A DNA stretch of 20,675 bases from JAYQUR01 sp038133505 (GCA_038133505.1 JAYPTI010000039.1:1-20675), one strand, 5' to 3'; positions 1-7,420 are shown, counted from the stretch's first letter. The notes: a model not told the origin generated them from the letters alone. Numbers and translations: made by a program.

Positions 1-1148
1 ACGACGTCGGCGTGGGTGACGGCGGGATTCTTCCCGCCGCGCCCGTAGCACGCTGGGCCGGGTTCCGATCCCGCGCTGCGCGGGCCGACCTTTAGAAGCC
101 CCAACGCATCGACGGAGGCGAGCGAGCCGCCGCCCGCGCCGATCTCGATCATGTCGATCGACGGGATGATGACTGGCATGCCGCTGCCCGCCTTGAAGCG
201 GTACATGCGGTCGACCTCGAACAGGCCGGTGACCAGCGGCTTCCGGTCTTCGATCAGGCAGGCTTTCGCGGTGGTGCCGCCCATGTCGAACGACATCAGC
301 CGGTCGAGGCCGAGCCGTTCGGCGTAGTAGCTCGCGACCAGCGCGCCGGCGGCGGGGCCCGATTCCATCATCCGGACGGGAAAGCGGCTTGCCGTGATGG
401 TGCCGAGGACGCCGCCGTTCGACATCATGATCAATGGCCTGCTGGCATAGCCCCGGCTATCGAGTTCCTTGGCGAGGCGCGTCAGATATGGCTCCGTGAT
501 CGGGCGGGTATAGGCGTTGAGCGCCGTCGTCGCGGCGCGCGGGTATTCGCGGATCTGCGGCGCGACCTCCGACGAGATTGAGACGTAGAGATCGGACGCT
601 TCCTCGGCGAGGATGTCGCGGATGCGGCGTTCGTTCGCGCCGTTGACGTAGGCGTTGAGTAGGCAGATGCCGACCGCGGCGACGCCCTTGTCCTTCATCT
701 CGGCGGCGATCCGGCGGATCTGGCCCTCGTCGATCTCTTTCTCGACGGTGCCGTCGGCGCGGACGCGCTCGGCGACGCCCCAGGTCAGCTCGCGCGGCAC
801 GATCGGGTCGGCATATTCGATCTGCGGGTCGAACATGTCGTAGCGGTGCTCGTCGCGGATATAGAGCACGTCGCGGAAGCCTTCGGTGACGAACAATGCC
901 GTCGGCGGGCCGGAACGCGTGAGCACCGCATTGGTCACCACCGTCGTCGCGTGCACGATCACGTCGTCGACCTCGCCCGGCGAGGCGCCGGCGCAGGCCA
1001 TCGCGGCGTCGACGGCGGAGAAGAACCCGTCGAGCAGGTCGCCGTAAGTGGTGAGGGTCTTGTCGACCCAGGTCCGGCCGTCTTCGTGGCGCAGGACGAC
1101 GTCGGTGAAGGTGCCGCCGATATCGACGGCGAAGGCATAGCCTCCCAT
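1..1148 (-). CDS. HyuA-type hydantoinase/oxoprolinase subunit, C-terminus beyond the window
   Basis: This cytoplasmic subunit belongs to the hydantoinase A / 5-oxoprolinase / acetone carboxylase beta family, whose members use ATP to open cyclic amides or activate ketones, usually together with an HyuB partner. 382 residues are visible and the frame stays open to the edge. The N-terminal phosphate-binding motif DIGGTFTD is at residues 9-16. Further family motifs are MMSNGGV, ESGPAAG, FDMGGTTAK and, near the edge, SAGSEPGPACYGRGG. The ATG at 1148 fits because the DIGGTFTD strand normally starts within ten residues of the N-terminus; the ribosome site is weak. Full family members are about 680-700 residues, so roughly 300 are missing. 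An HyuB gene, if present, should lie beyond the left edge. The substrate cannot be told from the sequence. Confidence 0.9.
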   Translation of the reverse strand, partial: MGGYAFAVDIGGTFTDVVLRHEDGRTWVDKTLTTYGDLLDGFFSAVDAAMACAGASPGEVDDVIVHATTVVTNAVLTRSGPPTALFVTEGFRDVLYIRDEHRYDMFDPQIEYADPIVPRELTWGVAERVRADGTVEKEIDEGQIRRIAAEMKDKGVAAVGICLLNAYVNGANERRIRDILAEEASDLYVSISSEVAPQIREYPRAATTALNAYTRPITEPYLTRLAKELDSRGYASRPLIMMSNGGVLGTITASRFPVRMMESGPAAGALVASYYAERLGLDRLMSFDMGGTTAKACLIEDRKPLVTGLFEVDRMYRFKAGSGMPVIIPSIDMIEIGAGGGSLASVDALGLLKVGPRSAGSEPGPACYGRGGKNPAVTHADV

Positions 1149-1487
1149 AGGCTCGATCCGTTTCGTGTCGTTGTTATGCGCCGTTGTTATATCATCGGGT
1201 GCCGCCGCAAAACATGCCTCTTCCGGCCGAGTCGCGGGCGAGCCCCCTTGAAAATAGCCGGTCCGCGCCCACATTCAGCGGTACCGGGTCGAAGAGTTGG
1301 ACCCGCGGCCGCCGGAGAGCCGCAGGGACCGCCACAGGCGCTCCCACCCGAGGCCTGTAGCGACACGGCGCTCGAGATATTTTTCAGGCTCCTCCGGGAT
1401 CGCGCGCGCGGACAGGATTGTCCGACGCTGAACGTGCACTGGCCGCTCGAATGATGCTGCGATCGAACCTACGGAAAGGAAATGTAT
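1149..1487. other. Intergenic region between hyuA and a small membrane ORF
   Basis: There is no convincing gene here; the long open frames on both strands lack ribosome sites and recognisable protein features. The region must hold the leftward hyuA promoter and the rightward promoter of the ORF at 1488. A TATAAC hexamer lies on the minus strand about 40 nt before the hyuA start, without a good -35. A small inverted repeat, GGACA-N4-TGTCC, lies at 1410-1423. Confidence 0.5.
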
Positions 1488-1649
1488 ATGTCCGGCCCGA
1501 AGACCAAAGCCTGCGAGGATCGCTTCCGGACCATAGACACGGAGAAGGCCCGCCGGGGGACGGAGGACTTAATCCTCCGCTGCATCCTGTCCATTGCGAC
1601 TTCACTCACGGCGATCGCGCTGCTTGCAGTCGCGTACGCGTACGTCTGA
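1488..1649 (+). CDS. Small single-pass membrane protein, 53 residues, unknown function
   Basis: I do not recognise this protein. A GGAAAGGA ribosome site (1473-1480) sits 7 nt before the ATG at 1488; an in-frame ATG at 1482 is too close to it. The first 28 residues are charged (start MSGPKTKACEDRF) and the rest, LILRCILSIATSLTAIALL onward, forms one transmembrane helix ending AYAYV. The N-terminal half probably lies in the cytoplasm. A strong rho-independent terminator follows 50 nt after the stop, so the gene looks like a self-contained monocistronic unit. The ribosome site, hydrophobic helix and terminator together argue that it is real. No neighbour suggests a role. Confidence 0.6.
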   Translation: MSGPKTKACEDRFRTIDTEKARRGTEDLILRCILSIATSLTAIALLAVAYAYV

Positions 1650-1698
1650 TCGTCCGCAGCATTCATGGGGGGCTCTGATCAAGGCCCGGCTTGAATCG

Positions 1699-1733
1699 GA
1701 AACGCTCCGCCTTTCGGCGGAGCGTTTCTTTTT
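1699..1733 (+). terminator. Rho-independent terminator
   Basis: A perfect 13-bp stem (GAAACGCTCCGCC pairing with GGCGGAGCGTTTC) closes a TTTC loop and is followed by TTTTT. It is oriented for the rightward small ORF at 1488-1649. There is no A-tract on its left, so it is not an obvious terminator for the leftward peroxiredoxin. Confidence 0.9.
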
Positions 1734-1771
1734 GAAAGCGGGTGGGGCTAGGGGAGGTGCCGCCCGGGCGC

Positions 1772-2314
1772 TCAGGCCGCCTGGGCGTGGCCCGCTCTCA
1801 GGTTCTCGAGGATGTTCTGCGGCGACGACTCGCCATACGGATCCGTCTCGCAGTTGTCGACGAAGCCCGGCTCTTCGAACCATTGGGTGACGACGCCGTC
1901 CTCGACGATGGCCGCGTAGCGCCACGACCGCATGCCGAAGCCGAGATTGTCCTTGCAGACCAGCATGCCCATCTTGCGCGTGAACTCGCCCGAGCCGTCG
2001 GGAATGAGGGTGATGTTCTCGATCCCCTGCGACCGGCCCCAGGCGTTCATCACGAACGCGTCGTTGACCGCGATGCAGGCGATGTCGTCGACGCCCTCGG
2101 CCTTGAAATCCCCGAACAGCTTTTCGAAGTCGGGAAGCTGGTAGGTCGAGCAGGTCGGCGTGAACGCGCCGGGCAGCGAGAAGAGGACGACCTTCTTGCC
2201 GGCGAAGTAATCCGCCGTGGTCTTGTCTTCCCAGCGATAGGGATTGGGGCCCGCGATGGATTCGTCGCGGATACGGGTCTTGAAGGTGACGTTGGGTACT
2301 TTCTTGCCGATCAT
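1772..2314 (-). CDS. Peroxiredoxin, Prx5/AhpE-like redoxin family
   Basis: This thiol peroxidase reduces hydrogen peroxide and organic hydroperoxides, probably in the cytoplasm, using glutathione/glutaredoxin or thioredoxin. The protein has 180 residues, a little longer than the usual 160. The active-site motif PGAFTPTCS gives the peroxidatic cysteine as Cys55. Later family features are NDAFVMNAWG, a GMRSWRYA segment and a C-terminal VDNCETDPYGESSP. Other cysteines occur in IACIAV, LVCKDN and VDNCETD, so whether a resolving cysteine is used is unclear. AGGAG lies 8 nt before the ATG. The gene stands alone, with its own promoter and a palindromic operator candidate upstream. Confidence 0.93.
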   Translation of the reverse strand: MIGKKVPNVTFKTRIRDESIAGPNPYRWEDKTTADYFAGKKVVLFSLPGAFTPTCSTYQLPDFEKLFGDFKAEGVDDIACIAVNDAFVMNAWGRSQGIENITLIPDGSGEFTRKMGMLVCKDNLGFGMRSWRYAAIVEDGVVTQWFEEPGFVDNCETDPYGESSPQNILENLRAGHAQAA

Positions 2315-2363
2315 CGTTTTGCTCCTGAGTGAACGTTCGGACAGCGGGGCGAGCGCCCCAGTT

Positions 2364-2380
2364 ATTAGAATGATTCCAAT
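2364..2380. promoter_or_regulatory. Irr/ICE-like palindromic operator overlapping the -10 region
   Basis: ATTAGAA-TGA-TTCCAAT is a 7+3+7 palindrome with one mismatched pair. It closely resembles the TTAGAA-N3-TTCTAA iron-control element bound by Irr in alphaproteobacteria. It overlaps the last bases of the predicted -10 and the transcription start, where a bound repressor would block RNA polymerase. Assignment to Irr rather than another Fur-family or redox regulator is inference. Confidence 0.55.
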
Positions 2381-2405
2381 ATATGCCGTCCGCGCACGGG
2401 TTCAA
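2378..2405 (-). promoter_or_regulatory. Sigma70-type promoter of the peroxiredoxin gene
   Basis: Reading the minus strand, TTGAAC (2400-2405) and TATATT (2378-2383) are separated by 16 nt. The predicted start of transcription is near 2371, about 57 nt before the ATG. The hexamers and spacing are good for an alphaproteobacterium, but no transcript data support them. Confidence 0.6.
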
Positions 2406-2480
2406 ATGCAAATTACAATCATTTCAAAAAAAAAGTTCGGCAGTCGTGGAGATGCCCTATAATCTTTTGTTTTCAATGAA

Positions 2481-3476
2481 TTAGGAAATTCCGAAGAGCT
2501 TCAGCGGTCCGGTCTCGACAATCTGCCGGACCTGGGAGTCGTCGAAACCCGCGTTCCGCAGGCTGGCAAGCGGATCCGGATCGCCGGGCGGGAAGGGCAG
2601 ATCGGTTCCCAGCAGCAGCCGGTCGTGGCCCACCTTGGCGGCGAGATAGCGGAGCGCGTCGCCGTCGTGGAGGATCGTGTCGTACCAGAGCCGCGGTAGA
2701 TAGGCCGACGGCGTCTCCGCCGCGACGGTCTTCGTCACCGCCTGCGGCGCCGCCCGGTACATCCGGTCGAACCGGCCGATCAGCCACGGCAGGGTGCCGC
2801 CGCCATGCGACAGGATGAGTTCCAGCCCGGGAAACCGATCGAGGACGCCGGCCGAGATCAGCGAGCCGATCGAGAGTGTCGTGTCGTACGTGTAGGCGCA
2901 GACCTGGTTGAGGGCGTACTTGCCGGCGCGTGCGGGCGCCTCCGGCTGGGCGGGATGCAGGAACACGGGCGCCTTGAGTTCGACACAGGCCGCCCAGAAC
3001 TCGTCGAGATCGCGCTCGCCCAAATTGTCGCCGCAGATTTCGGTCGCTGTCATCGCGCCGACCGCTCCCGCCTTCATGCAGCGCTCGAGCTCGCGCGCGG
3101 CGGCCGCCGGATCCTGCATCGCACCCGAGGCCATCCATGAGAACCGCTCCGGCGTTGCTTCGGCGAGTTGCGCGAGGTGCTCGTTCATGTGCCGGTGCCA
3201 GGCGTTGCCCTTGTCCGCGGGCAGGTCGTAGCAGAACACGTCCGCCCACAGCGTCAAGATTTCGCGGTCGACCTGCTGGCGGTCCATCTCGGCGAGGCGT
3301 TTGTCGACGTCGAGGATCGTCTCGAAGAACGGCCGCACCGTGAGACCGGTCTCGAAGCTGCAGCACGGGCAGCCCGGTTCCTTCTCGATCAGCGACACGC
3401 CGAACTCGCGGCCCCTGTCCTCCAAGCCTTCGAGCATGCTGGGCGGCACGAAATGGGCGTGGACGTCGACGATCAT
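2481..3476 (-). CDS. Amidohydrolase-2 family protein, ACMSD/resorcylate-decarboxylase-like
   Basis: This is a metal-dependent TIM-barrel enzyme of the family that includes 2-amino-3-carboxymuconate-6-semialdehyde decarboxylase (ACMSD) and gamma-resorcylate decarboxylase. It probably decarboxylates or hydrolyses an aromatic-derived acid in the cytoplasm. The 331-residue protein opens with VDVHAHFVPP, where His6 and His8 are metal ligands. Later come FLHPAQPEA (ligand His near 173), LSHGGGTLPWLIGRFDR (near 222) and the ACMSD-like GTDLPFPPGDPDP (ligand Asp near 290). The start was placed at 3476 because an upstream in-frame ATG would leave 14 residues before the first strand. Its ATG overlaps the TGA of the molybdenum hydroxylase by 4 nt, so the two are probably translationally coupled and act in one pathway. 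The exact substrate is unknown. Confidence 0.88.
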   Translation of the reverse strand: MIVDVHAHFVPPSMLEGLEDRGREFGVSLIEKEPGCPCCSFETGLTVRPFFETILDVDKRLAEMDRQQVDREILTLWADVFCYDLPADKGNAWHRHMNEHLAQLAEATPERFSWMASGAMQDPAAAARELERCMKAGAVGAMTATEICGDNLGERDLDEFWAACVELKAPVFLHPAQPEAPARAGKYALNQVCAYTYDTTLSIGSLISAGVLDRFPGLELILSHGGGTLPWLIGRFDRMYRAAPQAVTKTVAAETPSAYLPRLWYDTILHDGDALRYLAAKVGHDRLLLGTDLPFPPGDPDPLASLRNAGFDDSQVRQIVETGPLKLFGIS

Positions 3477-5797
3477 CGCGCGGATTCCTTTTCGGTGGCG
3501 TTTCTGAGATGGGTGCACAGCGACACTGGATCGAACGGCATTTCGCGCAGCTCTATGCCGGTGCCTTTGAGTGCATGGACGACCGCGTTGCCGATGGCGG
3601 CGCCGACGGCGACGATGCCGCCTTCGCCGGCGCCCTTGAAGCCCATCGGGTTGAAGTCGGACGGGTGGTCTTCCAGCGCGACGGCCTCGATCTCGCCGGT
3701 CTCGGTGCTGGTCGGCACGAGATATTCGCCGAGGTTGGTGGCGAGCGGCTGGCCGTCCGCGTCGAACAGAAATTTGTCGAACAGCGCGCCGCCGATGCCC
3801 TGCACCACGCCGCCGACGGCCTGGCCGAGCACCATCGCGGGATTGAGGATGCGGCCGATCTCCTCGACGACGTGATAGCGGAGCACTTCAACATGGCCCG
3901 TTGCCGGATCGACGGCGACGTGCGCCGCGTGCGCGCCGTAGGAGAAGCCGACCTTGCCCTCGTTGTCGAAGGCGGCTTCGGTCGTCAGCGGCTCGGTCGC
4001 GAACGCGGCGATCTCCGCCGGCGTCAGCGCGTTGCCCGTGTCCGGGTCGCGCACCGCGCCGCTCTCGAAGACGAGACCGTCGCGTCTGGTGTTCCAGCGC
4101 AGCGAGGCGAGGTCGAGGCATCGATCGCGCATCGCCTCGGCGGCCATCCGCATCGCGTTGCCGGCCATCACCGTATTGCGCGAATGGAACGTCCCGCCGC
4201 CCGACGGCAGCAGCGACGTCGTGCCGTGCAGGACCGTCGTCGAGGCGATGTCGGTGCCGATCACCTCGGCGCAGATCTGGGCGAGCGCGGTTTCCAGCCC
4301 CTGGCCCATCGCGGACGCGCCGGTGCGGATCTCGATGCCGCCGTCGGCCCCGACGGTCAGCCGGACGGATTCCGGCGGTCCCGCCGCGCTGCTCTCGACG
4401 AAGCACGCGATGCCGAGGCCGTGACGGCGGCCGTCCGCGTCCGCTTCGCCCTGGCGCGATTTCCACCCGTCGTAGCCGGCGTCGTCGAGCACGCGTTGCA
4501 GCGCCGCCGGATAGTCGCCCTTGTCGTAGGCGGAGTTCTTGTCGCCGGGCACCAGTTCGCCGAGCGCGAAGGGCAGGTCGGCGGGCTTCAGCAGATTCTT
4601 CAGCCGGACCTCGGCGGGATCGAGGCCCAGGTCGCCTGCCATCATGTCGATCAGGCGCTCGCGACAGAAATTCGCCTCGAAGCGGCCCGGGCCGCGATAG
4701 GTGCCGACCGGCGTCTTGTTGGTCAGGATTGCCTGCACCTCGAACGATACGGCCGGAATCCGGTAGGGGCCGGGCAGGAACTGCGCCGCCTTCGACGGGA
4801 CGACGCCGCCGTTGGTGCGGATATAGGCGCCGAGATCGCCGCGCACGGTGGCGCGTAGGGCGAGGATGGTTCCGTCGCGCCGCGCCGCAATCTCGACATC
4901 GCAATCGATCTCGCGCGAGTGATTGGCGGCGATCAGATGCTCGCGCCGGTCCTCGATCCATTTGACGGCGCGCCCGCCGCACCGCCGGCTCGCGATCGGG
5001 ACGAGATAATCCTCCGGATACAGCTCGCCGCGCAGCCCGAAACCGCCGCCGACATCGACCTCGACGAGTTCGACCTTTTCGACCTCAAGCCCGAAGGCGG
5101 CGGCGAGATGGCGGCGGTTGAAATAATTCACCTTGGTTGCGCCGGTCAGCCGCAACGTGCCGGCCGCGCCGTCGAAGGCCGCGATCAGGCCGCGCGTCTC
5201 CATCGGAAAGGGGCTCTGGCGCTGGGTTTTGAATGCTTCCCGGCGGGTATACTCCGCTTCCCGGAAAGCGGCGTCGGCGTCGCCGCGGGAGACGGTATAG
5301 GCGGTCGCGACGTTGCTTTCCGTTTCATCGAACAGCAGCGTCGCGCCCTCGGTTGCCCCGTCGATATCGACCACCGCCGGCAGCGGCTCCCAGTCGATCT
5401 CGATCAGCGAAACAGCGTCCTCCGCGGCGTAGCGCGTGGCGGCGATGACGACGGCGACCGGTTCGCCCACATAGCGCACCTTGCTCTCCGCGAGGGGGCG
5501 CTGAAGGTGGTTCTCGAAGCCCTTGAAGGGCGCCAGCCGGATGGGAATTTCCGGCAGGCCATTCGGGAAATCCGTGGCGATGTCTTCTGCCGAGAACACA
5601 TCCATCACGTCCGGCGCGGCGCGGGCGGCGGTGAGATCGATCGACCGGATGCGCGCGTGGGCGAACGGCGCGCGGAGGATGGCCATCTCGAGAAGCCCGT
5701 CGGCATGGACGTCGTCGACGAAGGCGCCGCGGCCGGTGAGGAAACGCGCGTCCTCGATCCGCGGCACCGAGGTACCGATGTAACGCCCGTCATCCAT
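3473..5797 (-). CDS. Molybdenum hydroxylase large subunit, CoxL/aldehyde-oxidase type
   Basis: This 774-residue protein is the molybdopterin-cytosine-dinucleotide subunit of a xanthine-oxidase-family enzyme, which hydroxylates aldehydes or N-heteroaromatic rings with water. The ald_Xan_dh_C domain covers about residues 18-140 and the Mo-binding domains about 150-690. Visible motifs are PMETRG (about 198-203), VGGGFGLR (249-256), TYRGPGRFEA (366-375), MGQGLETA (497-504) and GAGEGGIVAVG (722-732), which carries the expected catalytic Glu725. TYRGPGR replaces the AYRCSFR loop of true CO dehydrogenase, so this is the CoxL-like or aldehyde/isoquinoline oxidoreductase type. Neither the 2Fe-2S (CoxS) nor the FAD (CoxM) subunit is adjacent. 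It overlaps the amidohydrolase by 4 nt and is divergent from the SDR-like gene. The ribosome site before 5797 is weak. Confidence 0.9.
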   Translation of the reverse strand: MDDGRYIGTSVPRIEDARFLTGRGAFVDDVHADGLLEMAILRAPFAHARIRSIDLTAARAAPDVMDVFSAEDIATDFPNGLPEIPIRLAPFKGFENHLQRPLAESKVRYVGEPVAVVIAATRYAAEDAVSLIEIDWEPLPAVVDIDGATEGATLLFDETESNVATAYTVSRGDADAAFREAEYTRREAFKTQRQSPFPMETRGLIAAFDGAAGTLRLTGATKVNYFNRRHLAAAFGLEVEKVELVEVDVGGGFGLRGELYPEDYLVPIASRRCGGRAVKWIEDRREHLIAANHSREIDCDVEIAARRDGTILALRATVRGDLGAYIRTNGGVVPSKAAQFLPGPYRIPAVSFEVQAILTNKTPVGTYRGPGRFEANFCRERLIDMMAGDLGLDPAEVRLKNLLKPADLPFALGELVPGDKNSAYDKGDYPAALQRVLDDAGYDGWKSRQGEADADGRRHGLGIACFVESSAAGPPESVRLTVGADGGIEIRTGASAMGQGLETALAQICAEVIGTDIASTTVLHGTTSLLPSGGGTFHSRNTVMAGNAMRMAAEAMRDRCLDLASLRWNTRRDGLVFESGAVRDPDTGNALTPAEIAAFATEPLTTEAAFDNEGKVGFSYGAHAAHVAVDPATGHVEVLRYHVVEEIGRILNPAMVLGQAVGGVVQGIGGALFDKFLFDADGQPLATNLGEYLVPTSTETGEIEAVALEDHPSDFNPMGFKGAGEGGIVAVGAAIGNAVVHALKGTGIELREMPFDPVSLCTHLRNATEKESAR

Positions 5798-5813
5798 CCG
5801 TTGCCAATGCCCG

Positions 5814-5831
5814 CGAGATGTTCTTATCTCG
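5814..5831. promoter_or_regulatory. Perfect palindrome in the divergent promoter region, operator candidate
   Basis: CGAGAT-GTTCTT-ATCTCG is a perfect 6+6+6 inverted repeat in the 88-nt spacer between the molybdenum hydroxylase and SDR-like starts. A dyad placed between divergent genes is typical of a local transcription factor site. No regulator gene is adjacent and the family cannot be assigned. Confidence 0.4.
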
Positions 5832-5885
5832 TCTCAGAATATGGAGCGCCGGGAAGGCGCGCAACGCGGAAGGGACACGCGACAA

Positions 5886-6698
5886 ATGGATCTGCAACTC
5901 AAGGGCAAGACGGCGGCCGTGACCGGCGGCAGCATGGGGATCGGCAAGGCGATCGCGCGCAGCCTCGCGCAGGAAGGCGTCCGCGTGACGATCTGTGCGC
6001 GCAACGCGCAGAACCTCGCCTCGGCGGCGCGCGAACTTTGCGAGGAGACGGGCGGCGAAGTGATCCCGATTCCCGCCGACCTCAAACAGCCAGACGAGGC
6101 GCAGCGCTTCATCGAGGAAAGCGTCAAGGAACTCGGTCGCCTGGACATTCTCGTCAACAACGCCGGCGCGGCGCCGGGCGGCGTGCTGGAGCACCTGAGC
6201 GAGGACGACTGGGCCGAGGCGCTGCAGCTCAAGTTCATGGGCTACGTGCGCTGCACCAAGCACGCGATACCGCACATGCGGAACCAGGGCGGCGGCCGTG
6301 TCGTCAACCTGATCGGCAACGACGGCGTCAAAGCGTCCTATTGGGAGATCGCGCCCGGCGCGGCGAACGCGGCGGGCCAGAACCTCACGATGTCGCTCGC
6401 CGGCCAGTACGGCAAGGACAACATCTCGTTCGTCGCCATCAACCCCGGACCTGTGCGGACCGAGCGCTGGGCCGGCCTCGTTGAGGCGATGGCGCGCGAC
6501 ATGAAGCTGCCGGTGGAGGAAGCGGACAAGCTCGCGCCGCGCAGCATCCCGCTCGGCCGCATCGCCGAGGTGGAGGAGGTGGCGAACCTCGTCACCTATC
6601 TCGCCTCGCCGCTGGCGCACTTCGTCAACGGCACGATGATCGAGATCGACGGCGGTCAGCAGAAGCCGCTGATGGACATGATGCGCGACCGGGACTGA
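5886..6698 (+). CDS. SDR-family protein lacking the Tyr-x3-Lys catalytic pair
   Basis: This 270-residue cytoplasmic Rossmann protein belongs to the short-chain dehydrogenase/reductase superfamily. The cofactor loop TGGSMGIGKAIA (residues 13-24), LVNNAG (near 90) and the NPGPVRT segment are intact, and the C-terminus ends with a normal IEIDGGQQ strand. At the catalytic site, however, PGAANAAGQNLTMSLA replaces YxxxKAAxxxLTxSLA. Pro157 and Asn161 stand for Tyr and Lys, and the Ser position reads Gly in NLIGNDG (141-147). NAD(P) binding is likely but ordinary dehydrogenase chemistry is doubtful. The start at 5886 was chosen over an in-frame ATG at 5841 because GGAAGGG precedes it and the protein then starts at the usual MDLQLKGK. 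It is divergent from the molybdenum hydroxylase and shares a palindromic spacer with it. Confidence 0.88.
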   Translation: MDLQLKGKTAAVTGGSMGIGKAIARSLAQEGVRVTICARNAQNLASAARELCEETGGEVIPIPADLKQPDEAQRFIEESVKELGRLDILVNNAGAAPGGVLEHLSEDDWAEALQLKFMGYVRCTKHAIPHMRNQGGGRVVNLIGNDGVKASYWEIAPGAANAAGQNLTMSLAGQYGKDNISFVAINPGPVRTERWAGLVEAMARDMKLPVEEADKLAPRSIPLGRIAEVEEVANLVTYLASPLAHFVNGTMIEIDGGQQKPLMDMMRDRD

Positions 6699-6711
6699 AT
6701 GACCGGACGCG

Positions 6712-6736
6712 GCGGGCGGCGGTTCAGGCCGCCCGC
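6712..6736. terminator. Hairpin between convergent genes, possible bidirectional terminator
   Basis: GCGGGCGGC and GCCGCCCGC form a perfect 9-bp stem with a 7-nt loop. It lies just after the SDR-like stop and covers the stop codon of the PEP-CTERM gene (6724-6726). There is no U-tract on either side, so intrinsic termination is uncertain. Confidence 0.35.
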
Positions 6737-7314
6737 TTGCGGCGCGCCAGCCCGAGACCGGCGACCGCGATGCCCAACAGTGCGAGCACGCCGGGTTCGG
6801 GAACGTCGATCGAATATTCGACCACGTAGGACAATTGCTGCGTGCCCTGCAGATCATTCCAGGAACCGTTGAAGCTCCAGTTGCCGACGGCGACATGTTC
6901 GTTTGCGCCGGCGCCGTTGTTCGGCTCTCCGCCGGCCCAGTTGGCGTAGAAGCCCGGCTGCGTGATGCCACTGATCCAGAAGCTCGACCCGGTCTCGGGG
7001 CCGACGATCCATTTCCAGTCGCCTTCGGTCACGCTGTCGCTCGCGCCGATATAATAGAGCTCCGAGCCGCCGGTCAGCGTGTTGAGGAAAGACTGTTCGC
7101 CGGCCGACGTGATGGTCACGAGATGGCCCGTGGCGCCGAGATGCGTCATCGATCCGGCCTGGGTCAGCGCCTGGCCGAAGGTGAAGCTGCCCGAAATCAG
7201 CTCGTAGTAATGCCCGTTGCCGGCCCATTGCGTGGGAATGGCGACAGCTTCTTTTGTCTGGAGAATGCCGCTGCACAGTGCGGCGGCGGCGGCGATGGCG
7301 AGAAATTTTTTCAT
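6724..7314 (-). CDS. Secreted C-type-lectin-like protein with PEP-CTERM sorting signal
   Basis: This 196-residue exported protein has a signal peptide (MKKFLAIAAAAALCSGI, cleavage probably after AVA at residues 23-25). A C-type-lectin-like domain covers about 30-168, and a PEP-CTERM signal covers 171-196: VPEPG, a hydrophobic stretch and RRKR. The lectin domain carries both classical calcium/sugar motifs, EPN at 130-132 and WND at 152-154. The mature part has no cysteine, so the usual CTLD disulfides are absent. PEP-CTERM proteins are handled by exosortase (EpsH) and are linked to exopolysaccharide or floc formation. No exosortase gene is in the window. A sigma54 promoter with an IHF site lies upstream, giving a leader of about 60 nt. 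The ribosome site before the ATG is weak. Confidence 0.92.
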   Translation of the reverse strand: MKKFLAIAAAAALCSGILQTKEAVAIPTQWAGNGHYYELISGSFTFGQALTQAGSMTHLGATGHLVTITSAGEQSFLNTLTGGSELYYIGASDSVTEGDWKWIVGPETGSSFWISGITQPGFYANWAGGEPNNGAGANEHVAVGNWSFNGSWNDLQGTQQLSYVVEYSIDVPEPGVLALLGIAVAGLGLARRKRAA

Positions 7315-7385
7315 TTTTCATGTCCCGTTGCTGGTTGACGAACGCCTTACACCACAACGCGAACAAACTGACTGCCCTACACCCA

Positions 7386-7401
7386 TGCAAGCAGCGTGCC
7401 A
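7386..7401 (-). promoter_or_regulatory. Sigma54 (RpoN) -24/-12 promoter of the PEP-CTERM gene
   Basis: The minus strand reads TGGCACGCTGCTTGCA, an essentially exact match to the TGGCACG-N4-TTGCA consensus. The invariant GG and GC are separated by the required 10 nt. Transcription should start near 7375, about 60 nt before the PEP-CTERM ATG at 7314. Sigma54 promoters need an AAA+ activator; in other bacteria PEP-CTERM genes are controlled by the PrsK/PrsR-RpoN system. Confidence 0.85.
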
Positions 7402-7420
7402 GCTGACTAATATAATTTAA

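Noticed and set aside
846..1454. A 202-codon open frame on the plus strand.
   Set aside because: It is antisense to hyuA for its first half, has no ribosome site and its composition is that of the opposite strand of a GC-rich gene.
2458..2463. A perfect TATAAT on the plus strand with TTCGGC 16 nt upstream.
   Set aside because: It points into the antisense strand of the amidohydrolase, the -35 is poor and no rightward gene follows, so it is probably chance in an AT-rich spacer.
3509..4858. A 449-codon open frame on the plus strand inside the molybdenum hydroxylase gene.
   Set aside because: The minus strand carries clear molybdopterin motifs throughout; the plus frame is a high-GC mirror frame without any domain.
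3473..5797. True carbon-monoxide dehydrogenase (coxL).
   Set aside because: The AYRCSFR active-site loop of form I CoxL is replaced by TYRGPGR, and coxS and coxM are absent.
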